12,591 bases of DNA from the NCBI GenBank assembly GCA_016937315.1, contig JAFGWD010000267.1, forward strand, positions 1 to 12,591, written 5' to 3'. This document shows, in pieces, positions 1-6,255 of this stretch. The stretch comes from Rhodospirillaceae bacterium (lineage in GTDB: Bacteria > Pseudomonadota > Alphaproteobacteria > Rhodospirillales > Rhodospirillaceae). A model generated the notes under the pieces. It was not told the DNA's origin and did no database searches. It saw nothing but the letters and a program-made list of their open reading frames with translations. The number at the start of each line of letters is the position of its first letter. The stretch's first letter is position 1. The translations under genes and the position numbers were made by a program.

Positions 1-457
1 GCAGCGGATACCCATCGAATCCGTAATCTGTCAAAATCCGCCGCAGATCGGGATGACCGTCGAAACACACACCAAACATGTCATAGGTTTCGCGTTCAAA
101 CCAACCGGCCCCGGAGAACACGTCAACAACCGAAGGCACGGTTTCCCCCTCGGCCACCGCAACTTTTACCCGAACTCTCAGGTTATGACGCATAGACAAG
201 AGGTTATAGACAACCTCAAAGCGCAACTCACGATCCGGCCAATCGACCCCGCAAATGTCCATCAATTCTTTGAACAGGCAGACGCCGTCATCACGCAAGA
301 ACATCAGCAAAGACACAATGTTCTGCGGTTTGGTCCACACCACCAGTTCATCGCCCACCATCTCAATGCGATCAACATGGTCGCCAAGCAAGGCTTCGAT
401 GTGGTCTCCCACTTCGTGATGAGCAATGCGCCGGTTTTCAGCAAGATCGTCGGTCAT
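1..457 (-). CDS. nuoC: NADH-quinone oxidoreductase subunit C, 5' part (3' end outside window)
   Basis: This is the 30-kDa-type subunit of the peripheral arm of respiratory complex I, which passes electrons from NADH to quinone at the inner membrane. 152 codons are visible, beginning MTDDLAENRR, and the frame runs off the left edge of the window. The family signature is present: ERETYDMFG at residues 121-129, followed by GHPDLRRILTDYGF at about 134-147. The ATG at 457 is the earliest possible start, because an in-frame TGA lies three codons upstream (464-466) with no alternative start codon between. It follows nuoB by 39 bases on the same strand, in the usual nuoA-B-C order, so it is read as part of one operon. 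It is not visibly fused to NuoD, but the 3' end cannot be judged. Confidence 0.96.
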   Translation of the reverse strand, partial: MTDDLAENRRIAHHEVGDHIEALLGDHVDRIEMVGDELVVWTKPQNIVSLLMFLRDDGVCLFKELMDICGVDWPDRELRFEVVYNLLSMRHNLRVRVKVAVAEGETVPSVVDVFSGAGWFERETYDMFGVCFDGHPDLRRILTDYGFDGYPL

Positions 458-496
458 GGCTTTTCAAAGTCCGTGTAAAGGCGGGAACGACGGGAG

Positions 497-1057
497 TTAG
501 CGAGACAAAGTCCGGGTTCGCCGGATTTTCTTTTGCAGTTGGAGAATCCCGTACAAAAGGGCTTCAGCCGTTGGCGGACACCCCGGAACGTAAATATCCA
601 CCGGCACGACACGATCACACCCGCGCACCACCGAATATGAATAATGGTAATACCCGCCGCCATTGGCGCAGGACCCCATGGAAATCACCCAACGTGGTTC
701 CGCCATCTGGTCATAAACACGACGCAGGGCTGGTGCCATTTTATTGGTCAGAGTTCCCGCGACGATCATCACATCCGCTTGCCGTGGACTGGGGCGAAAC
801 ACCACACCGAAACGATCCAGGTCGTAACGTGAGCAACCTGTGTGAATCATCTCAATCGCACAACATGCCAACCCAAAGGTCATTGGCCACATCGACCCAG
901 TGCGAGCCCAATTCAATAAATCATCCAACTTCGCCAGGACAAAACCACGGTCGGAAAGCTCATCTCCCACCAAGCCAAGCATTTCATCCTGGGACAGACC
1001 GTCGGGAATCTCCACCCCCGTCAGCGGCGCATTGCGTGCTTCGGTGCCACCGTTCAT
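497..1057 (-). CDS. nuoB: NADH-quinone oxidoreductase subunit B
   Basis: This is the PSST-type subunit of complex I, which carries iron-sulfur cluster N2, the last electron carrier before quinone. The protein is 186 aa from the chosen start. All four expected cluster ligands are visible: the adjacent pair Cys65-Cys66 in GLACCAIEM, Cys130 in GSCANGGGYYHYSY and Cys160 in VPGCPPTAEALLYG. The open frame extends to 1108, but that would overlap nuoA by 47 bases and add residues without family character. The ATG at 1057 has a GGGAG Shine-Dalgarno site at 1065-1069, 7 bases upstream. That site abuts the nuoA stop codon (1062-1064), so only 4 bases separate the genes and translation is probably coupled. 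NuoC follows 39 bases downstream. Confidence 0.97.
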   Translation of the reverse strand: MNGGTEARNAPLTGVEIPDGLSQDEMLGLVGDELSDRGFVLAKLDDLLNWARTGSMWPMTFGLACCAIEMIHTGCSRYDLDRFGVVFRPSPRQADVMIVAGTLTNKMAPALRRVYDQMAEPRWVISMGSCANGGGYYHYSYSVVRGCDRVVPVDIYVPGCPPTAEALLYGILQLQKKIRRTRTLSR

Positions 1058-1061
1058 GACC

Positions 1062-1427
1062 TTACTCCCATTCCAGTGCTCCCTTACGCCACTCATAGAT
1101 GAACCCAACCGTCAAAACGCCAAGGAACACCAACATGGAAGCCAAACCAAATCCCCCGATTTTTTTCAAAACAATGGACCAGGGGAACAAAAAGGCGGCT
1201 TCCAAATCGAAAATGATGAAGAGAATCGACACCAGGTAGAATCGCACCTCGAAACGCGCCCGTGCGTCATCAAAGGCCTCGAAACCGCACTCGTAGGCGG
1301 ACACTTTCTCGGTATCAGGGTTTTGCCGCGCCACCACGTACGAGGCCACAACCATCGTTCCGGCAAGGCCTAACGCCACACCAATGAACACCAGGATTGG
1401 CAGGTATTCCCGCAGCAGCTCATCCAT
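1062..1427 (-). CDS. nuoA: NADH-quinone oxidoreductase subunit A
   Basis: This is a small membrane subunit of complex I (ND3 homologue) and the first gene of the nuo operon. The protein is 121 aa, a typical length, with three hydrophobic segments at about residues 9-31, 62-83 and 92-112. The loop between helices 1 and 2 carries the conserved YECGFEAF motif (45-52). The second helix carries FDLEAAFLFPW with acidic residues Asp74 and Glu76, which correspond to the conserved acidic pair in the ND3 family. The ATG at 1427 is preceded by AAGGGG at a spacing of about 7 bases. NuoB begins 4 bases after the stop. Upstream lies a long untranslated region with a candidate promoter about 200 bases away. 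Confidence 0.97.
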   Translation of the reverse strand: MDELLREYLPILVFIGVALGLAGTMVVASYVVARQNPDTEKVSAYECGFEAFDDARARFEVRFYLVSILFIIFDLEAAFLFPWSIVLKKIGGFGLASMLVFLGVLTVGFIYEWRKGALEWE

Positions 1428-1624
1428 GATTCAGCCCCTTTCTGATCGACCGGTCACGACGGTGACATGCACTCCCCTCGGGCGGACCAAGCACTGGCAA
1501 GCTCCCGGCGAGTGTACGCTCACAAACGGATGGGGGAAACATCGGCATCGCCAAGACGGCAACCAACCAATCGGACGAAACAGCACCCATGACTTTCGTG
1601 CTACAACCCAACCATCGCCACAGC

Positions 1625-1653
1625 ATGTAAGCCCGCAAGCACCAAAGTGTCAA
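1625..1653 (-). promoter_or_regulatory. Candidate promoter for the nuo operon
   Basis: On the minus strand a perfect -35 hexamer, TTGACA (1648-1653, within CTTGAC), is followed after 17 bases by TTACAT (1625-1630), a weak -10. Transcription would start near 1618 and leave a leader of about 190 bases before nuoA. An alternative -10, TATAGA at 1745-1750, has only a poor -35 (TTTTGG, 16-base spacer). Both are sequence-match inferences. Confidence 0.4.
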
Positions 1654-1950
1654 GGAAGGCATGGCTCTAAACCAAAGAGACAGGTCCCCGAAAAGCCCCC
1701 TCCTCCACCATGATGATCCACCTCCACCCCAACACTGAAATATATCTATAGTCATAGAAAAACACACCAAAAGAGTTTTTGGAGGAATCACAAGGCCCGA
1801 CACACAAGGTGGAAAACAAAGACAGAAATTCAAGCCATTGCAGACTCATCTTGTCATTATCAAAACGTCACAAGACGGTCGATGGGCATCACCCGAGCTT
1901 GCTGATTCTCATAAAATTCACAGAAAAACGACGCCGCACACATCTCAGGC

Positions 1951-1978
1951 TTGAACAGAAAGCGTTCCCCATTATATC
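1951..1978 (+). promoter_or_regulatory. Candidate promoter for the DUF2892 and LysE genes
   Basis: TTGAAC (1951-1956) is followed after 16 bases by TATATC (1973-1978). Each hexamer matches the sigma-70 consensus at four of six positions. A start near 1985 would give a leader of about 45 bases ending in an AGGAG ribosome-binding site. The surrounding DNA is AT-rich. This is a weak prediction. Confidence 0.3.
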
Positions 1979-2031
1979 AGGAAAGCCTAATGTTTTAATT
2001 TAACCACACAGGAAAAGAACAGGAGCCCCCC

Positions 2032-2235
2032 ATGAGTATCGACCGCCTTGTCTTTTTGCTCGCAGGCAGCGTTGTCCTCGTCGCCTCGATTCTCGCCTAC
2101 GTCGCCAGCCCGTATTGGCTGGTGTTAAGCGGATTCGTTGGTTTGAACCTGATGCAAGCCTCCATCACGGGATTTTGCCCCTTGGCCTTGATCCTGAAAA
2201 AATTCGGGGTCGAACCCGGTGCTGCTTTTAAGTAG
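2032..2235 (+). CDS. Small DUF2892 (YgaP-type) inner-membrane protein
   Basis: This 67-aa protein has two hydrophobic stretches, at about residues 6-26 and 29-48, and then a short polar tail. The pattern is that of the DUF2892/YgaP transmembrane family: an N-terminal DR (residues 4-5), a helix break around SPYW (26-29), GLNLMQASITGFCP with a cysteine before proline (38-51), and a closing LKKFGVEPG. In some bacteria the same unit is fused to a rhodanese domain; here it stands alone. The molecular function of the isolated unit is not established. The ATG at 2032 has AGGAG 6 bases upstream. LysE-family gene 2304-2921 follows after 68 bases on the same strand, so the two may be co-transcribed. 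A hairpin overlaps the stop codon. Confidence 0.85.
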   Translation: MSIDRLVFLLAGSVVLVASILAYVASPYWLVLSGFVGLNLMQASITGFCPLALILKKFGVEPGAAFK

Positions 2236-2241
2236 CAGCAC
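2219..2241 (+). other. Hairpin spanning the DUF2892 stop codon
   Basis: GTGCTGCT (2219-2226) and AGCAGCAC (2234-2241) form a perfect 8-bp inverted repeat around a 7-base loop. The stop codon TAG (2233-2235) lies at the loop-stem junction. No T-run follows (TCTTGCC), so it is not a classical intrinsic terminator. It could attenuate, stabilise or process the transcript between the two plus-strand genes. Confidence 0.5.
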
Positions 2242-2303
2242 TCTTGCCTCATCCCTATTGAAGAGACACACTGCCCCGTCTTCACTCAAAAGGAAATCGG
2301 GGT

Positions 2304-2921
2304 ATGGAACTTCATGTGTTGCTCTCTATGGCTGTGGCCTTGGGTATTGCTGCGGCGACGCCAGGCCCAGGAGTCCTGGCAATTGTTTCGCGAGCCATCG
2401 GCTACGGATTTCGGGATGCGTCTGTCATGACCGCAGGCATCGTTCTTGGTGATACCCTTTATTTCCTGGCCGCACTGACCGGGTGGTCTGCTGTGGCACA
2501 AATGTTTGGTGATGTTTTCTCCATCATCCGTGTCGTTGCGGCAATTGCCCTGATATTCATGGGGTGCCATATGGTCAAAGGCAGCTTTTCCCCCAAAATC
2601 TCTATACCCACAACACACGCCACATCTACACAGCGGGTTTTCATCGCAGGGTTCCTCCTGACCTTGGGAAATCCCAAAACCATGCTGTTCTATCTGGCCT
2701 TTCTACCCACCTTCATCAACCTGTCCAACGTCGATGCCTGGGGCGCATTAAGCCTTGTCGGGGTGATTTTCACTATCGTCAGTGGCGTCATGCTGACTTA
2801 CGCTGCAATTGGAGCGCGAGCAGCTAAGGGATTGAAAAACCCCTCTGTCGTGCGTTGGCTGCAACGCAGTGCTGGAGCCACCCTCATCGGAACCGGAGCC
2901 ATCGTTGCCACACGAAGCTAA
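2304..2921 (+). CDS. LysE/RhtB-family amino-acid exporter
   Basis: This 205-aa protein has the length and layout of the LysE/RhtB family, inner-membrane exporters of amino acids or related metabolites that usually have about six hydrophobic segments. Family signatures are the N-terminal TPGPG (19-23) after the first hydrophobic stretch, the following SRAIGYGFRDA (29-39), and LGNPKTMLFYLAFLPTFI (121-138). The substrate cannot be read from the sequence. The ATG at 2304 has AAGGA roughly 9 bases upstream. It follows the DUF2892 gene on the same strand and converges on tRNA-Val and hup, from which it is separated by a two-way terminator. No LysR-type regulator, a common partner of this family, lies beside it. 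Confidence 0.93.
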   Translation: MELHVLLSMAVALGIAAATPGPGVLAIVSRAIGYGFRDASVMTAGIVLGDTLYFLAALTGWSAVAQMFGDVFSIIRVVAAIALIFMGCHMVKGSFSPKISIPTTHATSTQRVFIAGFLLTLGNPKTMLFYLAFLPTFINLSNVDAWGALSLVGVIFTIVSGVMLTYAAIGARAAKGLKNPSVVRWLQRSAGATLIGTGAIVATRS

Positions 2922-2922
2922 C

Positions 2923-2966
2923 AAAAAAGCCTGCCTTCTCGCTTCCGCGTGAAGACAGGCGATTTT
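2923..2966. terminator. Bidirectional terminator between lysE-family gene and tRNA-Val
   Basis: The arms GCCTGCCTTC (2929-2938) and GAAGACAGGC (2951-2960) pair over 10 positions with one C-A mismatch and a 12-base loop. Six A's (2923-2928) lie on one side and TTTT (2963-2966) on the other. On the minus strand this is a strong intrinsic terminator with a T6 run, serving hup/tRNA-Val. On the plus strand it ends the exporter transcript directly after its stop codon. Confidence 0.85.
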
Positions 2967-2992
2967 CTAGCAACCAAAGGTATAAACCGAAA

Positions 2993-3068
2993 TGGTGGGC
3001 GGTGACGGGATCGAACCGCCGACCTACTGGGTGTAAACCAGTCGCTCTCCCAGCTGAGCTAACCGCCC
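2993..3068 (-). tRNA. tRNA-Val (anticodon UAC)
   Basis: The 76-nt minus-strand sequence folds as a standard class I tRNA. The acceptor stem GGGCGGT/ACCGCCC is perfect. The anticodon loop is TTTACAC, giving anticodon UAC, which reads GUA and related valine codons. The T-loop is TTCGATC, with a GGCGG/CCGTC stem containing one G-T pair. The discriminator is A and CCA is encoded. It lies 60 bases downstream of hup on the same strand. Only about 8 bases separate its 5' end from the T-run of the hup terminator, and I see no promoter of its own there. Confidence 0.98.
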
Positions 3069-3076
3069 AAATAGAC

Positions 3077-3108
3077 AAGAAAAGCCGATCACGGGGCACG
3101 TGACCGGC
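3077..3108 (-). terminator. Intrinsic terminator downstream of hup
   Basis: On the minus strand, GCCGGTCAC (3100-3108) pairs with GTGATCGGC (3084-3092) over 9 positions, including one G-T wobble, around a 7-base loop. TTTTCTT follows at once (3083-3077). It lies 20 bases after the hup stop and directly in front of tRNA-Val. Confidence 0.85.
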
Positions 3109-3128
3109 TTCCCTTGGACTCAAAACGC

Positions 3129-3401
3129 TTAGTTCACAGCATCCTTCAGGCCCTTGCCGGCCTTGAATTTCGGCTGCTTGGAAGCAGGAATAGTGATCTT
3201 TTCACCAGTCCGCGGATTGCGGCCTTCCGTAGCGGCGCGCTCTGCGACGCTGAACGTACCAAAGCCAACCAAACGAACTTCGTCATTCTTTTGCAAAGCC
3301 TCAGTGATCGCCTGAAAAACGGCGTCCACAGCTTTTGCGGCATCTGCTTTCGATAGCTCCGCTTGCGCCGCGACAGCAGCAACGAGATCATTCTTATTCA
3401 C
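3129..3401 (-). CDS. hup: HU family DNA-binding protein
   Basis: This is a histone-like nucleoid protein that binds and bends DNA as a dimer. From the GTG at 3401 it is 90 aa, the standard HU length, beginning with the family form (M)NKNDLV. The core GFGTF motif is at 46-50. The arm carries GRNPRTGEKITIPAS, with the DNA-intercalating proline at 63, as in Escherichia coli HU. It ends FKAGKGLKDAVN. The open frame runs back to 3452, but the extra 17 residues do not belong to the family, and AAGGGG sits 7 bases before the GTG. It lies downstream of lon, as hupB does in enterobacteria, but here it has its own promoter and terminator. Confidence 0.97.
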   Translation of the reverse strand: MNKNDLVAAVAAQAELSKADAAKAVDAVFQAITEALQKNDEVRLVGFGTFSVAERAATEGRNPRTGEKITIPASKQPKFKAGKGLKDAVN

Positions 3402-3469
3402 GGCAAGACCCCTTATGCTAGACCCAATTTTATTGGATTTATAAACATTCAATCAACCCGACGGCGCGC

Positions 3470-3499
3470 AGTGTAGAACGCATCCCAACAAGCCGTCAA
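3470..3499 (-). promoter_or_regulatory. hup promoter
   Basis: On the minus strand TTGACG (3494-3499, five of six matches) is followed after 18 bases by TACACT (3470-3475, four of six). The predicted start near 3463 gives a leader of about 60 bases. The leader carries the small CCAAT/ATTGG inverted repeat and then a good Shine-Dalgarno site. This is one of the better promoter matches in the window. Confidence 0.65.
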
Positions 3500-3663
3500 C
3501 GGAAGAAGCGCAGTTTTCCTCTCAATTCCGGCTTGACAGGAAACACAGTAAGGTTGGTACGACGCAGAAACAACTCTGGCAGTGATGATCATCACAAGGA
3601 AACAACGCAAACCAGACAAGGGATTGTTCAAAGCTCAATGGTAATCAAAGATGAACACATATA

Positions 3664-3704
3664 AACAAAAGAACAGGGGTTAGATAAACCCCTGTTCTTT
3701 TGTT
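3664..3704 (-). terminator. lon terminator, perfect 18-bp hairpin
   Basis: Positions 3664-3681 and 3687-3704 are exact reverse complements over 18 bases, with a 5-base loop. The stem has a GGGG/CCCC core at its top and an AACAAAAGAAC/GTTCTTTTGTT base, so on either strand the descending arm ends in TTCTTTTGTT. It lies 22 bases after the lon stop. The symmetry means it could block transcription from both sides. No plus-strand gene feeds into it in this window, so lon is its evident client. Confidence 0.88.
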
Positions 3705-3726
3705 GCAGAGACAACCACCAACGGGA

Positions 3727-6135
3727 CTAATGAGTCAGAACAGCATCATCATTTTCAACCCCTGAAGCGATTTCTGACACCGCTTCAGCTGCAGCTTCAT
3801 CCCATTCGATGGGAACGGGAATACGAACCAAAGCGTGGCTCAGAGCCTCGTCTGCCGTCGATACAGGAATGATCTTTATCCCACGTTTCACGTTATCCGG
3901 GATATCGACCAGGTCTTTTTCATTATCAATGGGAATCAAAACCGTTTTGATGCCGCCACGCAGGGCTGCCAACAGTTTTTCCTTCAACCCACCGATCGGC
4001 AAAACCCGCCCACGCAGAGTAATTTCACCCGTCATCGCAACATCCTTGCGAACCGGAATCCCGCTCAACGCGGAAACGATCGAAATCACCATTGCCACCC
4101 CTGCCGAAGGACCATCTTTCGGGGTTGCACCCTCTGGAACGTGAACGTGAATATCTTTTTTCTCGAACTGTGTCGGCTTAATGCCTAAGGAGGGTGCCCG
4201 TGACCGTACAAACGAACGTGCGGCCTGGATTGATTCCTTCATCACATCGCCCAACTGCCCGGTCAGCGTAACCGCTCCCTTGCCGGGCATCAGGACAGAC
4301 TCAATGGTCAAAAGCTCACCACCGACCTCTGTCCAGGCCAATCCTGTGACCGCACCCACCATGTCTTCCCGCTCGGCCTCGCCATACCGATACCGGCGAA
4401 TCCCAGCGTATTTGTCAAGATTTCTACGGGTTACTGTGATTTTCTTAATATTCTTGGTGATGATTTCCTTGGTCGCCTTACGGGTCAAGTTGGCAATTTC
4501 CCGTTCCAAGTTACGCACCCCCGCTTCCCGTGTATAGAACCGGATCAGGTCTTTCAAGGCATCGTCGGAAATCGACCACTCCCCCGCTTTCAACCCATTG
4601 GCTTCCATCTGCTTATTGATCAGATGGCGCTTCGCAATCTCAACCTTCTCGTCTTCGGTATAGCCCGACAGACGAATGATCTCCATACGATCCAGTAGAG
4701 GTTGGGGCATACGCAGGGTATTTGCCGTGGTCACAAACATCACGTCGGACAAGTCGTAATCGACTTCCAAATAGAGATCGTTAAACGCCACGTTCTGTTC
4801 CGGGTCCAGAACCTCCAACAAAGCAGAAGCCGGGTCGCCACGCCAATCGGCCCCGACTTTATCGACTTCATCCAACAGGAACAAAGGATTGGCTGCTCCC
4901 GCTTTCTTCATACCCTGCAACACTTTACCCGGCATGGAGCCAATATAAGTGCGACGATGACCTCGAATTTCCGCTTCATCGCGCATGCCACCAAGGGACA
5001 CACGCACAAAATTACGGCCTGTTGCCCGTGCAATCGACTTCCCCAGGGACGTCTTCCCAACGCCGGGGGGACCCACAAGACAAAGGATGGAGCCCTTCAC
5101 TTTTTGGGTGCGCTGCTGCACGGCCAAGTACTCAAGAATACGTTCCTTGACCTTATCCAGGCCATAGTGCTCCTCGTTCAGGACGGCTTCTGCCCACTTC
5201 AAGTCGTGTTTGACGCGGGAGCGTTTTTTCCACGGCAAAGCCAATATCCAGTCCAGGTAGTTACGCACCACCGTGGCCTCAGCCGACATCGGACTCATAT
5301 TACGAAGCTTTTTCAGCTCGGCTTGCGCCTTTTCGCGGGCTTCCTTCGAGAGTTTAGCCTTTTCGATACGTTCCTCAAGTTCAGCGATTTCATCGCGTCC
5401 CTCGTCAGTCTCACCCAGCTCTTTCTGGATCGCCTTCAACTGCTCGTTCAGGTAGTACTCGCGCTGCGTCTTTTCCATTTGGCGTTTAACGCGACTGCGA
5501 ATTTTCTTCTCTACCTGTAAGACACCGATCTCAGATTCCATAAAGGCGTAGACACGCTCCAAACGATCATGGACCGAAGCAACTTCCAACAGTTCCTGTT
5601 TTTCAGAGATCTTGACCTGCAGGTGAGAGGCCACAGTATCCGCCAGTTTCGAAGGGTCCTCAATCTGGTTGATGGACACCATCACTTCGGGTGGAATTTT
5701 CTTGTTAAGTTTGATGTACTGATCGAACTGCGAAACTACAGAACGGGACAGCGCTTCGGTTTCCTGTTCATCACCCCATTCGTCATCAATCGCGACGGAA
5801 TACGCTTCAAAATAGGCCTTTTCCCCGACGAAACGAGAAATCCGCGCCCGCTTACCGCCTTCGACCAATACTTTGACCGTGCCATCAGGCAATTTCAGCA
5901 GTTGCAAGACCGTGCTCAAGGTCCCAACTCCGTAAATGTCCTCGGCCCCGGGATCGTCCTGAGTGGCATCTTTTTGTGCAATCAGGAGGATTTGCTTGTC
6001 CTCGCGCATAACCTCTTCAAGGGCCAGCACGGATTTCTCGCGACCAACGAACAACGGCACGATCATGTGGGGAAACACCACGATGTCGCGAAGCGGCAGG
6101 ACAGGAAAGGCGTTTCCGCTGGATTCAGTCAACAT
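3727..6135 (-). CDS. lon: ATP-dependent endopeptidase La (Lon protease)
   Basis: Lon is a cytoplasmic AAA+ serine protease that degrades misfolded and selected regulatory proteins. The protein is 802 aa, close to the 784 aa of the E. coli enzyme. In order: an N-terminal substrate-binding domain (about 10-205, opening FPVLPLRDIVVFPHMIVPL), a coiled-coil linker (about 205-280), the AAA+ module with Walker A GPPGVGKT (355-362) and Walker B FLLDEVDK (419-426), and the C-terminal protease domain. The catalytic dyad is Ser677 in DGPSAG and Lys720 in GGLKEK, with the same 43-residue spacing as in E. coli. The ATG at 6135 follows an AGAGGA site by only 3 bases; the TTG immediately after it would be spaced better, so the start may differ by one codon. 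It sits between clpX and hup, all on one strand. Confidence 0.98.
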   Translation of the reverse strand: MLTESSGNAFPVLPLRDIVVFPHMIVPLFVGREKSVLALEEVMREDKQILLIAQKDATQDDPGAEDIYGVGTLSTVLQLLKLPDGTVKVLVEGGKRARISRFVGEKAYFEAYSVAIDDEWGDEQETEALSRSVVSQFDQYIKLNKKIPPEVMVSINQIEDPSKLADTVASHLQVKISEKQELLEVASVHDRLERVYAFMESEIGVLQVEKKIRSRVKRQMEKTQREYYLNEQLKAIQKELGETDEGRDEIAELEERIEKAKLSKEAREKAQAELKKLRNMSPMSAEATVVRNYLDWILALPWKKRSRVKHDLKWAEAVLNEEHYGLDKVKERILEYLAVQQRTQKVKGSILCLVGPPGVGKTSLGKSIARATGRNFVRVSLGGMRDEAEIRGHRRTYIGSMPGKVLQGMKKAGAANPLFLLDEVDKVGADWRGDPASALLEVLDPEQNVAFNDLYLEVDYDLSDVMFVTTANTLRMPQPLLDRMEIIRLSGYTEDEKVEIAKRHLINKQMEANGLKAGEWSISDDALKDLIRFYTREAGVRNLEREIANLTRKATKEIITKNIKKITVTRRNLDKYAGIRRYRYGEAEREDMVGAVTGLAWTEVGGELLTIESVLMPGKGAVTLTGQLGDVMKESIQAARSFVRSRAPSLGIKPTQFEKKDIHVHVPEGATPKDGPSAGVAMVISIVSALSGIPVRKDVAMTGEITLRGRVLPIGGLKEKLLAALRGGIKTVLIPIDNEKDLVDIPDNVKRGIKIIPVSTADEALSHALVRIPVPIEWDEAAAEAVSEIASGVENDDAVLTH

Positions 6136-6198
6136 ACGTCCTCTTGGATACGGGCTGTCTCAGGGAACATCGCGCAAAAACAGCGCGGACAAGCCCTA

Positions 6199-6227
6199 GA
6201 ACTATGAGGCGAAACCGGTTCGGTCAA
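6199..6227 (-). promoter_or_regulatory. Candidate lon promoter overlapping the clpX 3' hairpin
   Basis: On the minus strand TTGACC (6222-6227) is followed after 17 bases by TAGTTC (6199-6204), a poor -10. The same segment can be read as CTTGAC followed by CCTCATAG, which loosely resembles heat-shock sigma-32 promoters. The -35 lies within the right arm (minus-strand reading) of the hairpin at 6217-6244. Lon is heat-shock controlled in many proteobacteria, but the match is weak. Confidence 0.3.
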
Positions 6228-6244
6228 GTCCCCTTGACCGAACC
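6217..6244 (-). terminator. Hairpin after clpX (possible terminator)
   Basis: GGTTCGGTCAAG (6217-6228) and CTTGACCGAACC (6233-6244) form a perfect 12-bp stem with a 4-base loop, 11 bases beyond the clpX stop. The stem is strong, but the sequence after it on the minus strand is GGTTTCGCC, with no proper T-run. Termination may be partial and lon may be transcribed in part from clpX. The symmetry would also suit a protein-binding site. Confidence 0.6.
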
Positions 6245-6255
6245 TATCGCCATGG

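Larger units (their letters stand above)
1428..2031. other. Long intergenic region between divergent nuoA and DUF2892 gene
   Basis: About 600 bases separate the nuo operon (minus strand) from the small membrane protein gene (plus strand). Open frames exist on both strands here, for example minus 1420-1833 and plus 1779-2003. Their translations are low in recognisable domains, rich in Trp, Cys and Pro or in Lys, His and Arg, and they lack good ribosome-binding sites, so I do not call them genes. Visible elements are a TTGACA-containing nuo promoter candidate, an AT-rich patch at about 1740-1780 (minus-strand TATAGA at 1745-1750, weak -35), a C-rich tract at 1696-1730 that is G-rich on the minus strand, and a second AT-rich patch at 1970-2005 next to the plus-strand gene. 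Confidence 0.6.
3402..3726. other. Intergenic region between hup and lon
   Basis: This 325-base stretch holds no convincing gene. It contains the hup ribosome-binding site (AAGGGG, 3409-3414), a small inverted repeat CCAAT-TTT-ATTGG (3424-3436) in the hup leader, the hup promoter (3470-3499) and the lon terminator (3664-3704). A plus-strand TTGACA near 3535 lacks a -10 partner. The remainder, about 3540-3660, shows nothing I can name. Confidence 0.6.

Noticed and set aside
571..1059. Long plus-strand open frames opposite nuoB (and similar ones opposite lon, clpX, clpP, tig and nnr)
   Set aside because: They are antisense shadows of conserved genes, with no recognisable domains; the minus-strand proteins carry complete family motifs.
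1420..1833. 137-codon minus-strand frame upstream of nuoA
   Set aside because: Trp/Cys-rich translation without domain character, overlaps the nuoA start, and no credible ribosome-binding site. More likely the nuo regulatory region.
1851..1863. TTGTCATTATCAA as a possible FNR/CRP-type operator
   Set aside because: The half-sites are spaced for 13 rather than 14 bases and two internal positions do not pair; too weak to call.
1779..2003. 74-codon plus-strand frame before the DUF2892 gene
   Set aside because: Basic, low-complexity translation with no recognisable family; lies in AT-rich promoter-like DNA.
2993..3010. tRNA-Val 3' end as an integration site for the exporter pair
   Set aside because: No direct repeat of the tRNA 3' end found between 1428 and 2990, and no integrase or remnant visible.
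3535..3560. Plus-strand TTGACA in the hup-lon spacer as a promoter
   Set aside because: No -10 element at 16-18 bases and no plus-strand gene or RNA downstream.
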